From: Taibaiella sp965229095
GTDB lineage: Bacteria > Bacteroidota > Bacteroidia > Chitinophagales > Chitinophagaceae
Assembly (NCBI GenBank): GCA_965229095.1
Contig: OZ245855.1
Span: 4,960,001-5,024,000, forward strand
Reading direction: 5' to 3'
Length of the DNA: 64,000 nt
In this document: in pieces, positions 32,837 through 40,076 of the stretch
Position numbering within the stretch: position 1 is the stretch's first letter
Layout: every line of letters begins with the position of its first letter
Made by a program: the position numbers and the translations under genes
Notes under the pieces: generated by a model
Databases searched by the model: none
What the model saw: only the letters and a program-made list of their open reading frames with translations
Told to the model about the DNA's origin: nothing

Positions 32837-34714
32837 ATGAAAAATCTGCTCTTGTTTATCCTGTTGCTTCCGGTTTTTGCAGGCGCCCAGTCCTACAGTA
32901 ACAAACCAGGAGATCCTCGCCAACTTCAGGTGAGCGCGGATAGCATCAAATTAAACAGTCGGGTTATACTTCCGCTCCACGATTCCACCAATGGGTATCC
33001 TGGTGGCAAATTTGGCTTGTATGTTAAAAGTGCGGACTCCTTAATTCGCATCACAAACCCGCCAAAGGGCAATGACTACGAGTCGACAAACTACATTACG
33101 CCCGAGATGTTCGGAGTAAAGGCTAATACCGGTACCGATGTCAGTATAAACATGCAGGCGGCCATTAACTACGCCAGTTCCAGGAATAGGGTGCTGGTGC
33201 TTGGCCCAGGTACGTATATAGTAAAGAACCTGACGCTCCCCTCCAATGCCAATGTCTCCGGGCAATCTTTGAATACGGTACTGCAGTTGCCGGGTGGTAA
33301 TGAGACCGACAAGCAGGTGTTTTTGATCAATGCAGGTGTAAGTAATGTAACACTGGCCAACTTCATTATTGATGCCAACCGGGCAGCGCAGACGGGGACT
33401 AATGTAGTGTGCCTGAAGGTGATCAATACTGACAGTACAGCAGCCCACAAGATATCGGACCTGAAATTTACGGGGATTACTTTTCGCAATTCAAAGGACA
33501 GGGCCTTAATCTGGTTTCGTGGCTATCGCATCGAGAATACCACCATCGAAAATTGCGTTTTTACAAATGCCGGTGTCCAGGCGGTAGAGCTGCGCGGGTG
33601 TAAGAACTTTACTTTCCGGAACAACACGGTCACGGCCTGGGGATTGACCACAACCGCAGCACCCGCCTTTGGTCTACAATCCGTGATCAACGACGGCATC
33701 AATATTATCGGCAATTTCTTTATCAACTCCGTTGGAGGACAGTTTGCCATTGAATCGGCCGGAGCCTATGTGCAGAACAGCAGCGTAACCAGCAATACCT
33801 TTGACGGTAACAGCCTGCCGGCAGCAGGGATATCAGGATATTTCCGGAATACTACTTTCAGCGGGAATAAACATATTCGAGGAGTAGGAACCCAGAGGAC
33901 CGGTTACGAGCTGATCGGGAATGACCTGGTGGTATCCGGCAACTACATAGAAAATGGCGCTATCGTCTTTACCGCCGATGAAGTTAACCCGGTAGCAGAG
34001 GTGCGGCCTAACGGGAGAAACTGCATCATCAGCAACAATATCATTAAAACGAGCGCTACCAATGCCAGCGCTATTTACCTGAGCGGATTCGTACGGAATG
34101 ATACCATGTCCCGGGTGAGCAATGTTACGGTGTCGGGTAACCTGATCGATAACCGCGGCAGCACCGGTAACAGCGCAACTATCTCTGTTGGGTTTTATGG
34201 CACGGCAGGGCTTGTGAGCCAGGTAAAGATTGAGGATAACAAAATTTATGCCGATGCTTCACAGGCTTGTATCCGCCTGCGCACGTACGATACCTCTAAT
34301 AACCTTGAGATAGCAGGTAATGAATTCCTTTCCGGACAGTATGGGATCCGGATCGATCAGCCGGCTGGTTGGAAAAATACCGAGTTCTCGGGGAATGACT
34401 TCTCAAAGATGTCTTCGGGGGAATATGTTTTCAGTACTGGTACCTTTACACGAGAGTTCAAAGTGTTCCACAACATTTACGGTGTCGGCAAGAGGACGGC
34501 TAAGACAGAGGAGGAATGCATTATTGTTTCTGGTGCCGGTTCGCCGGAAGGTGTTATTACTGCTGCACCGGGAAGCCTTTACCTAAACATCAATGGTGGT
34601 ACTGGCGTTACCATGTACGTGAAGAAAACCGGTACTGGCAACACCGGTTGGCAGATCATGGTGCCGGCACAGGCTCCGCATCGCTCAGTGCAACCCGACA
34701 TTCGCGGGCGCTAA
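32837..34714 (+). CDS. Secreted right-handed parallel beta-helix (pectate-lyase-like) protein
   Basis: The 625-residue protein has a signal peptide (cleavage near AGAQS). The region ITPEMFGVKANTGTDVSINMQAAINYA (in part, ~90-120) is the usual entry of the pectate-lyase_3/tail-spike fold, followed by beta-helix coils (~120-550) with repeats such as SGNYIENGAIVF and ISNNIIKTSATNASAIYLSG. It ends in a short region (VKKTGTGNTGWQIMVPAQ) that in relatives continues into a trimeric tail-fibre-like domain. Here that part is broken by frameshifts after ~34672. It is possibly a polysaccharide-binding or -cleaving surface protein. Confidence 0.72.
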   Translation: MKNLLLFILLLPVFAGAQSYSNKPGDPRQLQVSADSIKLNSRVILPLHDSTNGYPGGKFGLYVKSADSLIRITNPPKGNDYESTNYITPEMFGVKANTGTDVSINMQAAINYASSRNRVLVLGPGTYIVKNLTLPSNANVSGQSLNTVLQLPGGNETDKQVFLINAGVSNVTLANFIIDANRAAQTGTNVVCLKVINTDSTAAHKISDLKFTGITFRNSKDRALIWFRGYRIENTTIENCVFTNAGVQAVELRGCKNFTFRNNTVTAWGLTTTAAPAFGLQSVINDGINIIGNFFINSVGGQFAIESAGAYVQNSSVTSNTFDGNSLPAAGISGYFRNTTFSGNKHIRGVGTQRTGYELIGNDLVVSGNYIENGAIVFTADEVNPVAEVRPNGRNCIISNNIIKTSATNASAIYLSGFVRNDTMSRVSNVTVSGNLIDNRGSTGNSATISVGFYGTAGLVSQVKIEDNKIYADASQACIRLRTYDTSNNLEIAGNEFLSGQYGIRIDQPAGWKNTEFSGNDFSKMSSGEYVFSTGTFTREFKVFHNIYGVGKRTAKTEEECIIVSGAGSPEGVITAAPGSLYLNINGGTGVTMYVKKTGTGNTGWQIMVPAQAPHRSVQPDIRGR

Positions 34715-34966
34715 TACTTTCGACAAACAAATTATGAGTACTGATGCTACACCGACAATTCGGTAAACATGCGTACCGGTAACACAGCGTTGAACCTATT
34801 TGTCAATAATACGCAGCTCTGGCAGGTAACGAACAGGAGATCCCTTATTCTGCAGGATGGCGGCACATTTACTGATGATGCGAGTGTCTTACTGCAACTG
34901 AAAAGGCAAAGAAGCAGAAGCGAAATGATGCTAAAAAGGCATTGGAATAATTTTTATCACAAGAGA
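34672..34966 (+). pseudogene. Eroded 3' end of the beta-helix gene
   Basis: After about 34672 the missing C-terminal text appears in pieces across three frames: SLSATR, then FAGANTFDKQIMSTDATPTI, then NMRTGNTALNLFVNNTQLWQV and GTFTDDASVLLQL, followed by a Lys-rich tail. The last two are the usual features of Bacteroidota fibre-type domains. At least three frame changes are needed, so the gene has truly decayed. The decay ends at the duplicated leader C. Confidence 0.62.
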
Positions 34967-34972
34967 TTGCTT

Positions 34973-35053
34973 AGCCACCCTAACCGGTGGCTTTTTTATT
35001 GGTCACTTATTACAGCAATGTGCTAAAAACCTATTGAGTGGCTTTTTAATTTG
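34973..35053 (+). promoter_or_regulatory. Structured leader C of the third Cys-rich precursor gene
   Basis: This is a duplicate of leader A, similar over ~70 bases. It begins with the hairpin GCCACC/GGTGGC plus six T (34974-34997). The stem GTCACTT (35002-35008) / GAGTGGC (35036-35042) corresponds base by base to the copy A stem. Two pairs covary fully (A-T to G-C and G-C to A-T) and two are changed to G-T wobble pairs. The loop keeps GCAATGTGCT and AAAACCTATT. A small hairpin TTGAA/TTCAA with four T follows (35051-35072). Confidence 0.5.
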
Positions 35054-35107
35054 AAAAACAGAGTTCAATTTTGTTAGATCAGTTCATCTAATCAAACACC
35101 AATTATT

Positions 35108-35335
35108 ATGAAAAAGAAAATCGTAAGTGCGAAATTATCATTGAAGAAGAAAGTTATTACTCCATTATCTATTGATGGGAGCAATCAAGTCATCGGAGGA
35201 GCAACTGGTCCGCAGTCACGTTGCGCCCAGACTTGTGGGCCTGTAGGCTGCGAGCAGACACTTTTTGATCCGTCTGTATGTATATGTCCTGCAACACAGC
35301 CCTGCACCACAATACCAGGCACTCAAGCCTGTTAA
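35108..35335 (+). CDS. Cys-rich RiPP precursor peptide C (lanthipeptide-like leader)
   Basis: The 75-residue peptide begins MKKKIVSAKLSLKKKVITPL, close to peptide A at both DNA and protein level. It ends its leader with QVIGGATG. The core has seven Cys (SRCAQTCGPVGC, VCICP, QPC, QAC) and several Thr/Ser. Leader C lies upstream, so A and C are likely a duplicated unit (leader RNA plus gene) whose cores have since diverged. No modification gene is present. Confidence 0.72.
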   Translation: MKKKIVSAKLSLKKKVITPLSIDGSNQVIGGATGPQSRCAQTCGPVGCEQTLFDPSVCICPATQPCTTIPGTQAC

Positions 35336-35622
35336 TCGTGTAATAAGAGTGTGAAAGTGTGGTACTACCACATTGTATGTCTTTTTCCCAGCCATTAGAT
35401 GTGTTCACGAAAGCGTACTCCGTGTCATACCTGTTGACCGAAACACGCTCCTTGTCTTTTATTGTTACAGTAAATGGGAGCGACCCGGCTTCGTTAATGG
35501 TTAATAATCTGGATATGGGAGCACAAATATGTCATGCATCCTTTAATACGCCTTGTACTGGCGTACTCCTTCACCACCTTTGCAAAAGATGCATACCTAT
35601 CTTGTTTTTGAGTGCAGATGTT

Positions 35623-35650
35623 AACACCCGCTTTTTAGCGGGTGTTTTGG
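35623..35650 (+). terminator. Intrinsic terminator after the precursor C region
   Basis: AACACCCGC/GCGGGTGTT around TTTTTA (35623-35646), then TTTGG. Confidence 0.75.
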
Positions 35651-35660
35651 TTTGAAATCT

Positions 35661-35681
35661 GTGGTGCGAATGTGGTGCGAA
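35661..35681 (+). repeat. Direct repeat GTGGTGCGAA (two copies)
   Basis: GTGGTGCGAA at 35661-35670 and 35672-35681, separated by one T. It lies 50 bases from the 3' end of the tRNA-Lys gene; a possible recombination-site remnant. Confidence 0.4.
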
Positions 35682-35684
35682 ACT

Positions 35685-35725
35685 AAAAAACGATTATGCT
35701 TATTCAAGCATAATCGTTTGATTTT
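35685..35725 (-). terminator. Terminator downstream of tRNA-Lys
   Basis: AAACGATTATGCTT/AAGCATAATCGTTT around ATTC, flanked by A and T runs, just past the tRNA 3' end on the minus strand. Confidence 0.8.
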
Positions 35726-35730
35726 CAATG

Positions 35731-35803
<73 letters not shown>

Positions 35804-35975
35804 GGCGCTGCAAATGTACAAAACCATAACTAAAATGTAACCTTATGCTTAAATATGTTTGGATCCAATGGATGTATATGGGAGATGAAGGAATAGATAG
35901 TATTTATATTACAAAAACAGTCATCCCCTTCCGGGAACGACTGGGCGTTTTAGTGCTGGCTGGATACTAATATCG

Positions 35976-36293
35976 CTATTGCCGGTTGTTTAATTTTTCT
36001 TCTTTAAAAGCCTCGAACTGCCTCCGGAAATCGTTCAGCGCATTACACACCATAATACGATAACCGCTGGCATTAAACATATTGGTGTTTTTGCGGCCTT
36101 TGTTTTCTCCGATCACTACAGCAAAACGTTCGCCGAGGAATAAGGCTTCGATATTGATCACTGGCTCTTTGCCGGAGAAAAAATAATAAAGCTTTGCCGG
36201 CAGACCCAATTCCTTCTTCCACTTTACGTAGCCGCCGATATCCGTAATTGCCTTGCATATCTCCCTTTGCAATATTGCTGTATCCATACTCAT
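35976..36293 (-). CDS. Conserved-looking hypothetical protein, 105 residues
   Basis: I start at 36293 (MSMDTAILQREIC); the upstream 49 codons look non-coding. The compact mixed alpha/beta protein has no signal or TM: AILQREICKAITDIGGYVKWKKELG, then PVINIEALFLGERFAVVIGENKGRKNTN and MVCNALNDFRRQFEAFK. The pattern (helix, Glu in a strand, ENKG-like element) is loosely like small PD-(D/E)xK nucleases, but key residues are uncertain. I would leave it unnamed. Confidence 0.6.
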   Translation of the reverse strand: MSMDTAILQREICKAITDIGGYVKWKKELGLPAKLYYFFSGKEPVINIEALFLGERFAVVIGENKGRKNTNMFNASGYRIMVCNALNDFRRQFEAFKEEKLNNRQ

Positions 36294-36447
36294 ATCTTTA
36301 AAAGCAATGCCCCTTCGTGCCCCTTGCTTGCATTTATGGATAACGTGATACCTGGTTGTTTGTTCGGGAAAAGATGTGATAGAAAAGATAAAAGGATGGG
36401 AGGGGATCCGGCCGGCAGCAGATCGCCTTCCATACGCCAACCGTAAT

Positions 36448-37104
36448 TTACTCTTTCCAGAGGAACGGGAAGAGGATAACTGCCAATGCTATGATGAGGG
36501 CGTTCATGCCCAGCATGACCCATACCATACCCCACCATCCTTCCTGTAATACGGAGGCTACTGCGCCAAGGGCCAGGTTGCTGAGCACCATCAGCAGGGG
36601 GATGGCAATAGGAAAGCCAAGAATGGCCATCAGGGCGGCATTTTGCCGGGCCTGCGCCGCGATAGCGGAGAGAAAGGTAAACAGGAGCGAGAGACTGGAA
36701 GCGCCCAGGCAGCATACACCGATAAAGGTACCCATATGGATCACGGGGCTGCCCAGCATCAGGTTGAACAGCAGCAGGGAGATGCTCATCATAACCAGCA
36801 TCATAGCCAGACTGTACACCATTTTGGCCAGGATATATTGTACCGGCGCTACCAGGGTAAAGTAATATCGCATGCGGGCTTCGCCTTCCTGCAAAAAGCT
36901 TTTGGCAACGGTATTGACGGTTACAAACAACTGAGCCACCCAGAAAAGCGCATTCCAGATGCGGCTTTCCGGCTGGCCCGCCATCATATATAAAACAAAT
37001 ACGGTACAGCCCACATAGAGCATAACGCCAAACAAGGTATGTTTCTGGCGCCACTCCAGTAAGAGATCCTTCCGGATCAGGGTCAGTATTTGTTTTAGGT
37101 ACAC
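36448..37104 (-). CDS. ccmB: Heme exporter subunit CcmB
   Basis: This is the membrane permease of the CcmAB complex for cytochrome c maturation. The 218 residues form six TM helices, with the family start QILTLIRKDLLLEWRQKHTLFG, the conserved LFWVAQLFVTVNTVAKSFLQE region and GFPIAIPLLM near ~165. A second reading of the same DNA is open for 254 codons but has no protein character. CcmA, CcmC and other partners are not adjacent. The ABC ATPase at 15.4 kb is a possible partner by size only. Confidence 0.92.
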   Translation of the reverse strand: MYLKQILTLIRKDLLLEWRQKHTLFGVMLYVGCTVFVLYMMAGQPESRIWNALFWVAQLFVTVNTVAKSFLQEGEARMRYYFTLVAPVQYILAKMVYSLAMMLVMMSISLLLFNLMLGSPVIHMGTFIGVCCLGASSLSLLFTFLSAIAAQARQNAALMAILGFPIAIPLLMVLSNLALGAVASVLQEGWWGMVWVMLGMNALIIALAVILFPFLWKE

Positions 37105-37137
37105 GATGCGCTGTTTGTAAAAAAGGAACTGTTTATT

Positions 37138-37722
37138 TTAAGCCCAGACAATTTTTTCAGCTATGGGGATATTACGGACCGCTTCTTTGCGGGGCTGGTC
37201 GCTAAAGCCCAGGTACAGGAAGCCTACCACGTAATCTTCTTCTTTCAGCTTAAGATAATCTTTCATGGCTGGTTTCAGCGCCATGCCGCCGGTGTTCCAT
37301 ATGGCGGCAATACCCATAGCCTCGGCGCCCAGCAATATGTTTTGCACGGCAGCAGCTGTTGCCGCATACTCTTCCATTACTGGTATTTTGGTCTCGGGCG
37401 TACGGCGCATTACGGCAATGATAAGATGCGATGCCATATCGCCGGCATGGGCCAGGTTTTCAAAAGTCTGCTCTTTGCGGCTTTCTTCGGAAGTGTTATC
37501 CCAATATAGCTGTGCGTGATCTTTACAAAAGCCGGTTAAAGCGGCTCCCTGGTACACAAAGAAACGCCAGGGCTCTGTCCGGCCGTGGGTAGGGGCATAA
37601 TCGGCCAGTTGCAATAATTGCTGTATAGTGCTGTCGGGGATGGTATTTCCATTCATGGCTGCCGCCTTGGTAGTACGTCTGTCCCTGATAATTCGGGCTA
37701 CGGTCTCAAAATCCGGATTCAT
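37138..37722 (-). CDS. Nitroreductase family (FMN) oxidoreductase
   Basis: The 194-residue, single-domain NAD(P)H/FMN enzyme has the nitroreductase signature: IRDRRTTK (~12), ADYAPTHGRTEPWRFFVY (~40-57), AVQNILLGAEAMGIAAIWNTGG (part at ~125-140) and VGFLYLGF near the end. Substrate is unknown. It is divergent from gmhA with a TACTTTTG box at 37750-37757 on its own strand. Confidence 0.9.
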   Translation of the reverse strand: MNPDFETVARIIRDRRTTKAAAMNGNTIPDSTIQQLLQLADYAPTHGRTEPWRFFVYQGAALTGFCKDHAQLYWDNTSEESRKEQTFENLAHAGDMASHLIIAVMRRTPETKIPVMEEYAATAAAVQNILLGAEAMGIAAIWNTGGMALKPAMKDYLKLKEEDYVVGFLYLGFSDQPRKEAVRNIPIAEKIVWA

Positions 37723-37749
37723 CTGATTCGATTTTTTTTAATAACGGCG

Positions 37750-37796
37750 CAAAAGTACTAAAGATTGACCGGGTTTCTGATTAATTGCTATTTTTG
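37750..37796. promoter_or_regulatory. Divergent promoters for the nitroreductase and gmhA
   Basis: Minus strand: TACTTTTG at 37757-37750, 27 bases before the nitroreductase start. Plus strand: TATTTTTG at 37789-37796 with ATTG 21 bases upstream, 21 bases before gmhA. Both match TAnnTTTG. Confidence 0.5.
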
Positions 37797-37817
37797 ACAG
37801 ATAAACTGGATTTATAA

Positions 37818-38405
37818 ATGAATCAGAAGATTATCGATATCGTCAAGGCATCTGTCGCTGTTAAAGAACAGGTTATCGCCGACGAGAAGCTTATACAGAC
37901 CATAAGGGAGGTTACGGAAAAAATCATTGCTGCTTTTACAGCGGGCAATAAGGTATTGTTTTGCGGCAATGGCGGCAGTGCAGCAGATGCGCAGCACCTG
38001 GCCGCCGAATTTTCCGGACGTTTTTATACCGACAGGAATCCATTGCCTTCCGAGGCTTTGCATTGCAATACTTCTTATCTTACTGCTGTAGCCAACGATT
38101 ATGGCTACGAACTGGTATATAGCCGTTTGCTGAAGGGTATGGGAAAAGCCGGCGATGTACTGGTGGGCCTGAGTACTTCGGGTAATTCCGGTAATATCAT
38201 CAAGGCCTTTGAGCTGGCCCGTGAGATGGGGATTACTACGGTAGGGTTTACCGGCGCCGGTGGCGGCCAGATGAAAGCATTGTCTGATTACTGGGTTAAC
38301 GTGCCCAGCAACGATACGCCCAGGATACAGGAAAGCCATATCACGATAGGGCATATCATTTGCCAGCTTACCGAAGAAAAACTATTTCCCCAGAGCCTTT
38401 CCTAA
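37818..38405 (+). CDS. gmhA: Sedoheptulose 7-phosphate isomerase
   Basis: GmhA converts sedoheptulose 7-phosphate to D-glycero-D-manno-heptose 7-phosphate, the first step of heptose synthesis for LPS or S-layer glycans. The 195 residues have the SIS domain: FCGNGGSAADAQHLAAEFSGR (in part ~51-70), STSGNSGNII (~120) and the C-terminal SHITIGHIICQLTE (His/Glu). First of a three-gene run with hddC-like and gmhB-like. Confidence 0.95.
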   Translation: MNQKIIDIVKASVAVKEQVIADEKLIQTIREVTEKIIAAFTAGNKVLFCGNGGSAADAQHLAAEFSGRFYTDRNPLPSEALHCNTSYLTAVANDYGYELVYSRLLKGMGKAGDVLVGLSTSGNSGNIIKAFELAREMGITTVGFTGAGGGQMKALSDYWVNVPSNDTPRIQESHITIGHIICQLTEEKLFPQSLS

Positions 38406-38444
38406 AAGCAGGAAAACTTGTCCTTATCTTTTCGAACCTGAACG

Positions 38445-39137
38445 ATGGAGTGCATCATATTGGCCGGCGGGCTTGGTACGCGTTTGAGTGGTGTGGTGAG
38501 CGATGTGCCTAAATGTATGGCCCCGGTAGCGGGTGTTCCTTTCCTGGCGCATATATTGCAATACCTGGAGCGGCAGATGGCCGATCATGTGATTCTCTCG
38601 CTGGGTTATAAATCGGAAGTGGTTATTGATTACCTGCGCCAAAAGGCCTTTACGTTTAAAACAAGCTGGGTGCTGGAACCAGAACCTTTGGGTACCGGAG
38701 GGGGGATAAGACGTGCTTTGCTGAAATCAAGGGCAAAGCAGACTTTTGTTCTGAATGGCGATACCATGTTTGCCGTAGACCTGCGCGCCATGCAGCAGGC
38801 ATTTAATCCCCGTTATAAAGCTATGCTGGCCCTGAAGCCAATGAAGGATTTTGAACGTTACGGCTCGGTACAAGTGAATACGGCAGGCAGTATTACGGCC
38901 TTTGAAGAAAAACAGTTCAGGGCAGAGGGGCTGATCAATGGCGGTGTTTACCTCCTGAATAAAGAGAAAGAAAACCTGGATACCTTCCCCGAGAAGTTTT
39001 CCTTTGAAAAAGACTTCCTGGAGCCGGAGGCCGGTAACGATTCCCTGCAGGGTTTTGTAAGCGATACTTACTTTATCGATATCGGGATACCCGAAGATTA
39101 CTACAAAGCGCAGGAGGACTTCAGCAAAACGAACTAA
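38445..39137 (+). CDS. Heptose-1-phosphate (or sugar-1-phosphate) nucleotidyltransferase, HddC-like
   Basis: This nucleotidyltransferase of 230 residues has the fold start LAGGLGTRLSGVVSDVPKCM (~6-25), the FLNGD metal site (~106) and the later DIGIPEDYYKAQ. In this operon the natural substrate is D-glycero-D-manno-heptose 1-phosphate, with GTP (alpha path, HddC). The linking kinase (HddA) is not in the window. The activity is inferred from neighbours. Confidence 0.88.
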   Translation: MECIILAGGLGTRLSGVVSDVPKCMAPVAGVPFLAHILQYLERQMADHVILSLGYKSEVVIDYLRQKAFTFKTSWVLEPEPLGTGGGIRRALLKSRAKQTFVLNGDTMFAVDLRAMQQAFNPRYKAMLALKPMKDFERYGSVQVNTAGSITAFEEKQFRAEGLINGGVYLLNKEKENLDTFPEKFSFEKDFLEPEAGNDSLQGFVSDTYFIDIGIPEDYYKAQEDFSKTN

Positions 39138-39151
39138 ACTAAAAGCATACT

Positions 39152-39679
39152 ATGGCATCGGCATTGTTCCTGGACCGGGATGGGGTTATCAACGAAGAAA
39201 AAGAAGGCAGTTATATCTTTCACAAAGGAGAGTTCGTTTTTTACGAAGGCGCTGTAGATGCGCTGGTTAGCCTCTCCCGGAAATTTGATTACGTATTTAT
39301 TGTTACCAACCAGCGTGGGGTAGGGCGGGGCTATATGACGGAAGCGGCGCTGCTGGAAATTCACGACTATCTTACCGAAGAAGTAGTGCGTGCCGGCGGA
39401 AGGATCGACCGTATTTATTTTGCCCCTTTTGTGGAAAGCGATCATTCTCATCGTAAACCGAATACCGGTATGGCCCTTGATGCCCATAAGGATTTTCCCG
39501 GGATCGAATTTGAAAAAAGCGTGATGGTGGGCAATAATCTCAGCGATATGCAATTCGGCAAGACCATGCATATGAAAACAATTTTCCTTTATACTACGCA
39601 ACCGAAGTTTGCCGATCCACATCACCTTATCGATGAACAATACAGCTCATTAAAAGCGTGGAGCGAAACGCTGTCGTAG
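39152..39679 (+). CDS. gmhB: HAD phosphatase, heptose-bisphosphate phosphatase GmhB-like
   Basis: The HAD-IIIA phosphatase of 175 residues has FLDRDGVIN (Asp8 nucleophile, Asp10), TNQRGVGRG (motif II) and the KPNTGM / GNNLSD motifs. The zinc-binding Cys cluster usual in GmhB is missing: the segment FAPFVESDHSHRKP has no Cys. It starts 14 bases after the HddC-like gene and would remove the C7 phosphate of heptose 1,7-bisphosphate. Confidence 0.82.
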   Translation: MASALFLDRDGVINEEKEGSYIFHKGEFVFYEGAVDALVSLSRKFDYVFIVTNQRGVGRGYMTEAALLEIHDYLTEEVVRAGGRIDRIYFAPFVESDHSHRKPNTGMALDAHKDFPGIEFEKSVMVGNNLSDMQFGKTMHMKTIFLYTTQPKFADPHHLIDEQYSSLKAWSETLS

Positions 39680-40076
39680 GGCATGTCGTGATCATGGTAA
39701 AAGACCCTGAAGGTTACATTATCCATCCATACTACAGTTCATATACTGGTTGACGGCGATCCTTTTCACCGCTTTCGGGTTAAGCCTTTATGCCGGCTTC
39801 CTGCGAACGTATATTACTGTTCATTGGATCCGTATCGATGATCTGTCCTGATCATTTTATTCCTGAAACAAAGAGAAGAAACAAGTGGAGTCACTAATTG
39901 TGTTTTCCGCATATGCTGCCCCAATAAAATGCCGATACTTGCGTTAAGGAAAGTACAGGAAGTTCCTTTCGGGCTTCCTGATCGGTACGGTTGCAGAAAG
40001 CTTTACGAATACTTTATCCTTTTAAATTTCTTTATCTTAACGGACCTGGTGTAAATGCTGTATTAACTCTTTATCC
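39680..40076. other. 397-base intergenic region, no gene seen
   Basis: No frame longer than about 30 codons has protein character. A short fragment VKDPEGYII near 39695 resembles the end of a glyoxalase-type protein but stops at once. The last 100 bases are AT-rich and probably carry the promoter of the sensor kinase gene; no box with two good halves was found. Confidence 0.4.

Larger units (their letters stand above)
35336..35730. other. 395-base region between precursor C and tRNA-Lys
   Basis: A 98-codon frame (35359-35655) is open, but its composition does not look like coding sequence. The region ends with a terminator, the direct repeat GTGGTGCGAA and a bidirectional hairpin in front of the tRNA. 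This looks like an island edge. Confidence 0.4.

Noticed and set aside
35359..35655. 98-codon frame near tRNA-Lys as a gene
   Set aside because: No signal, family or promoter; the composition looks random and it runs through a terminator hairpin.
36290..37054. 254-codon frame on the minus strand overlapping ccmB
   Set aside because: The alternative frame (ccmB) has a full membrane-protein pattern; this one is rich in Gly/Arg/Tyr/His without hydrophobic order.
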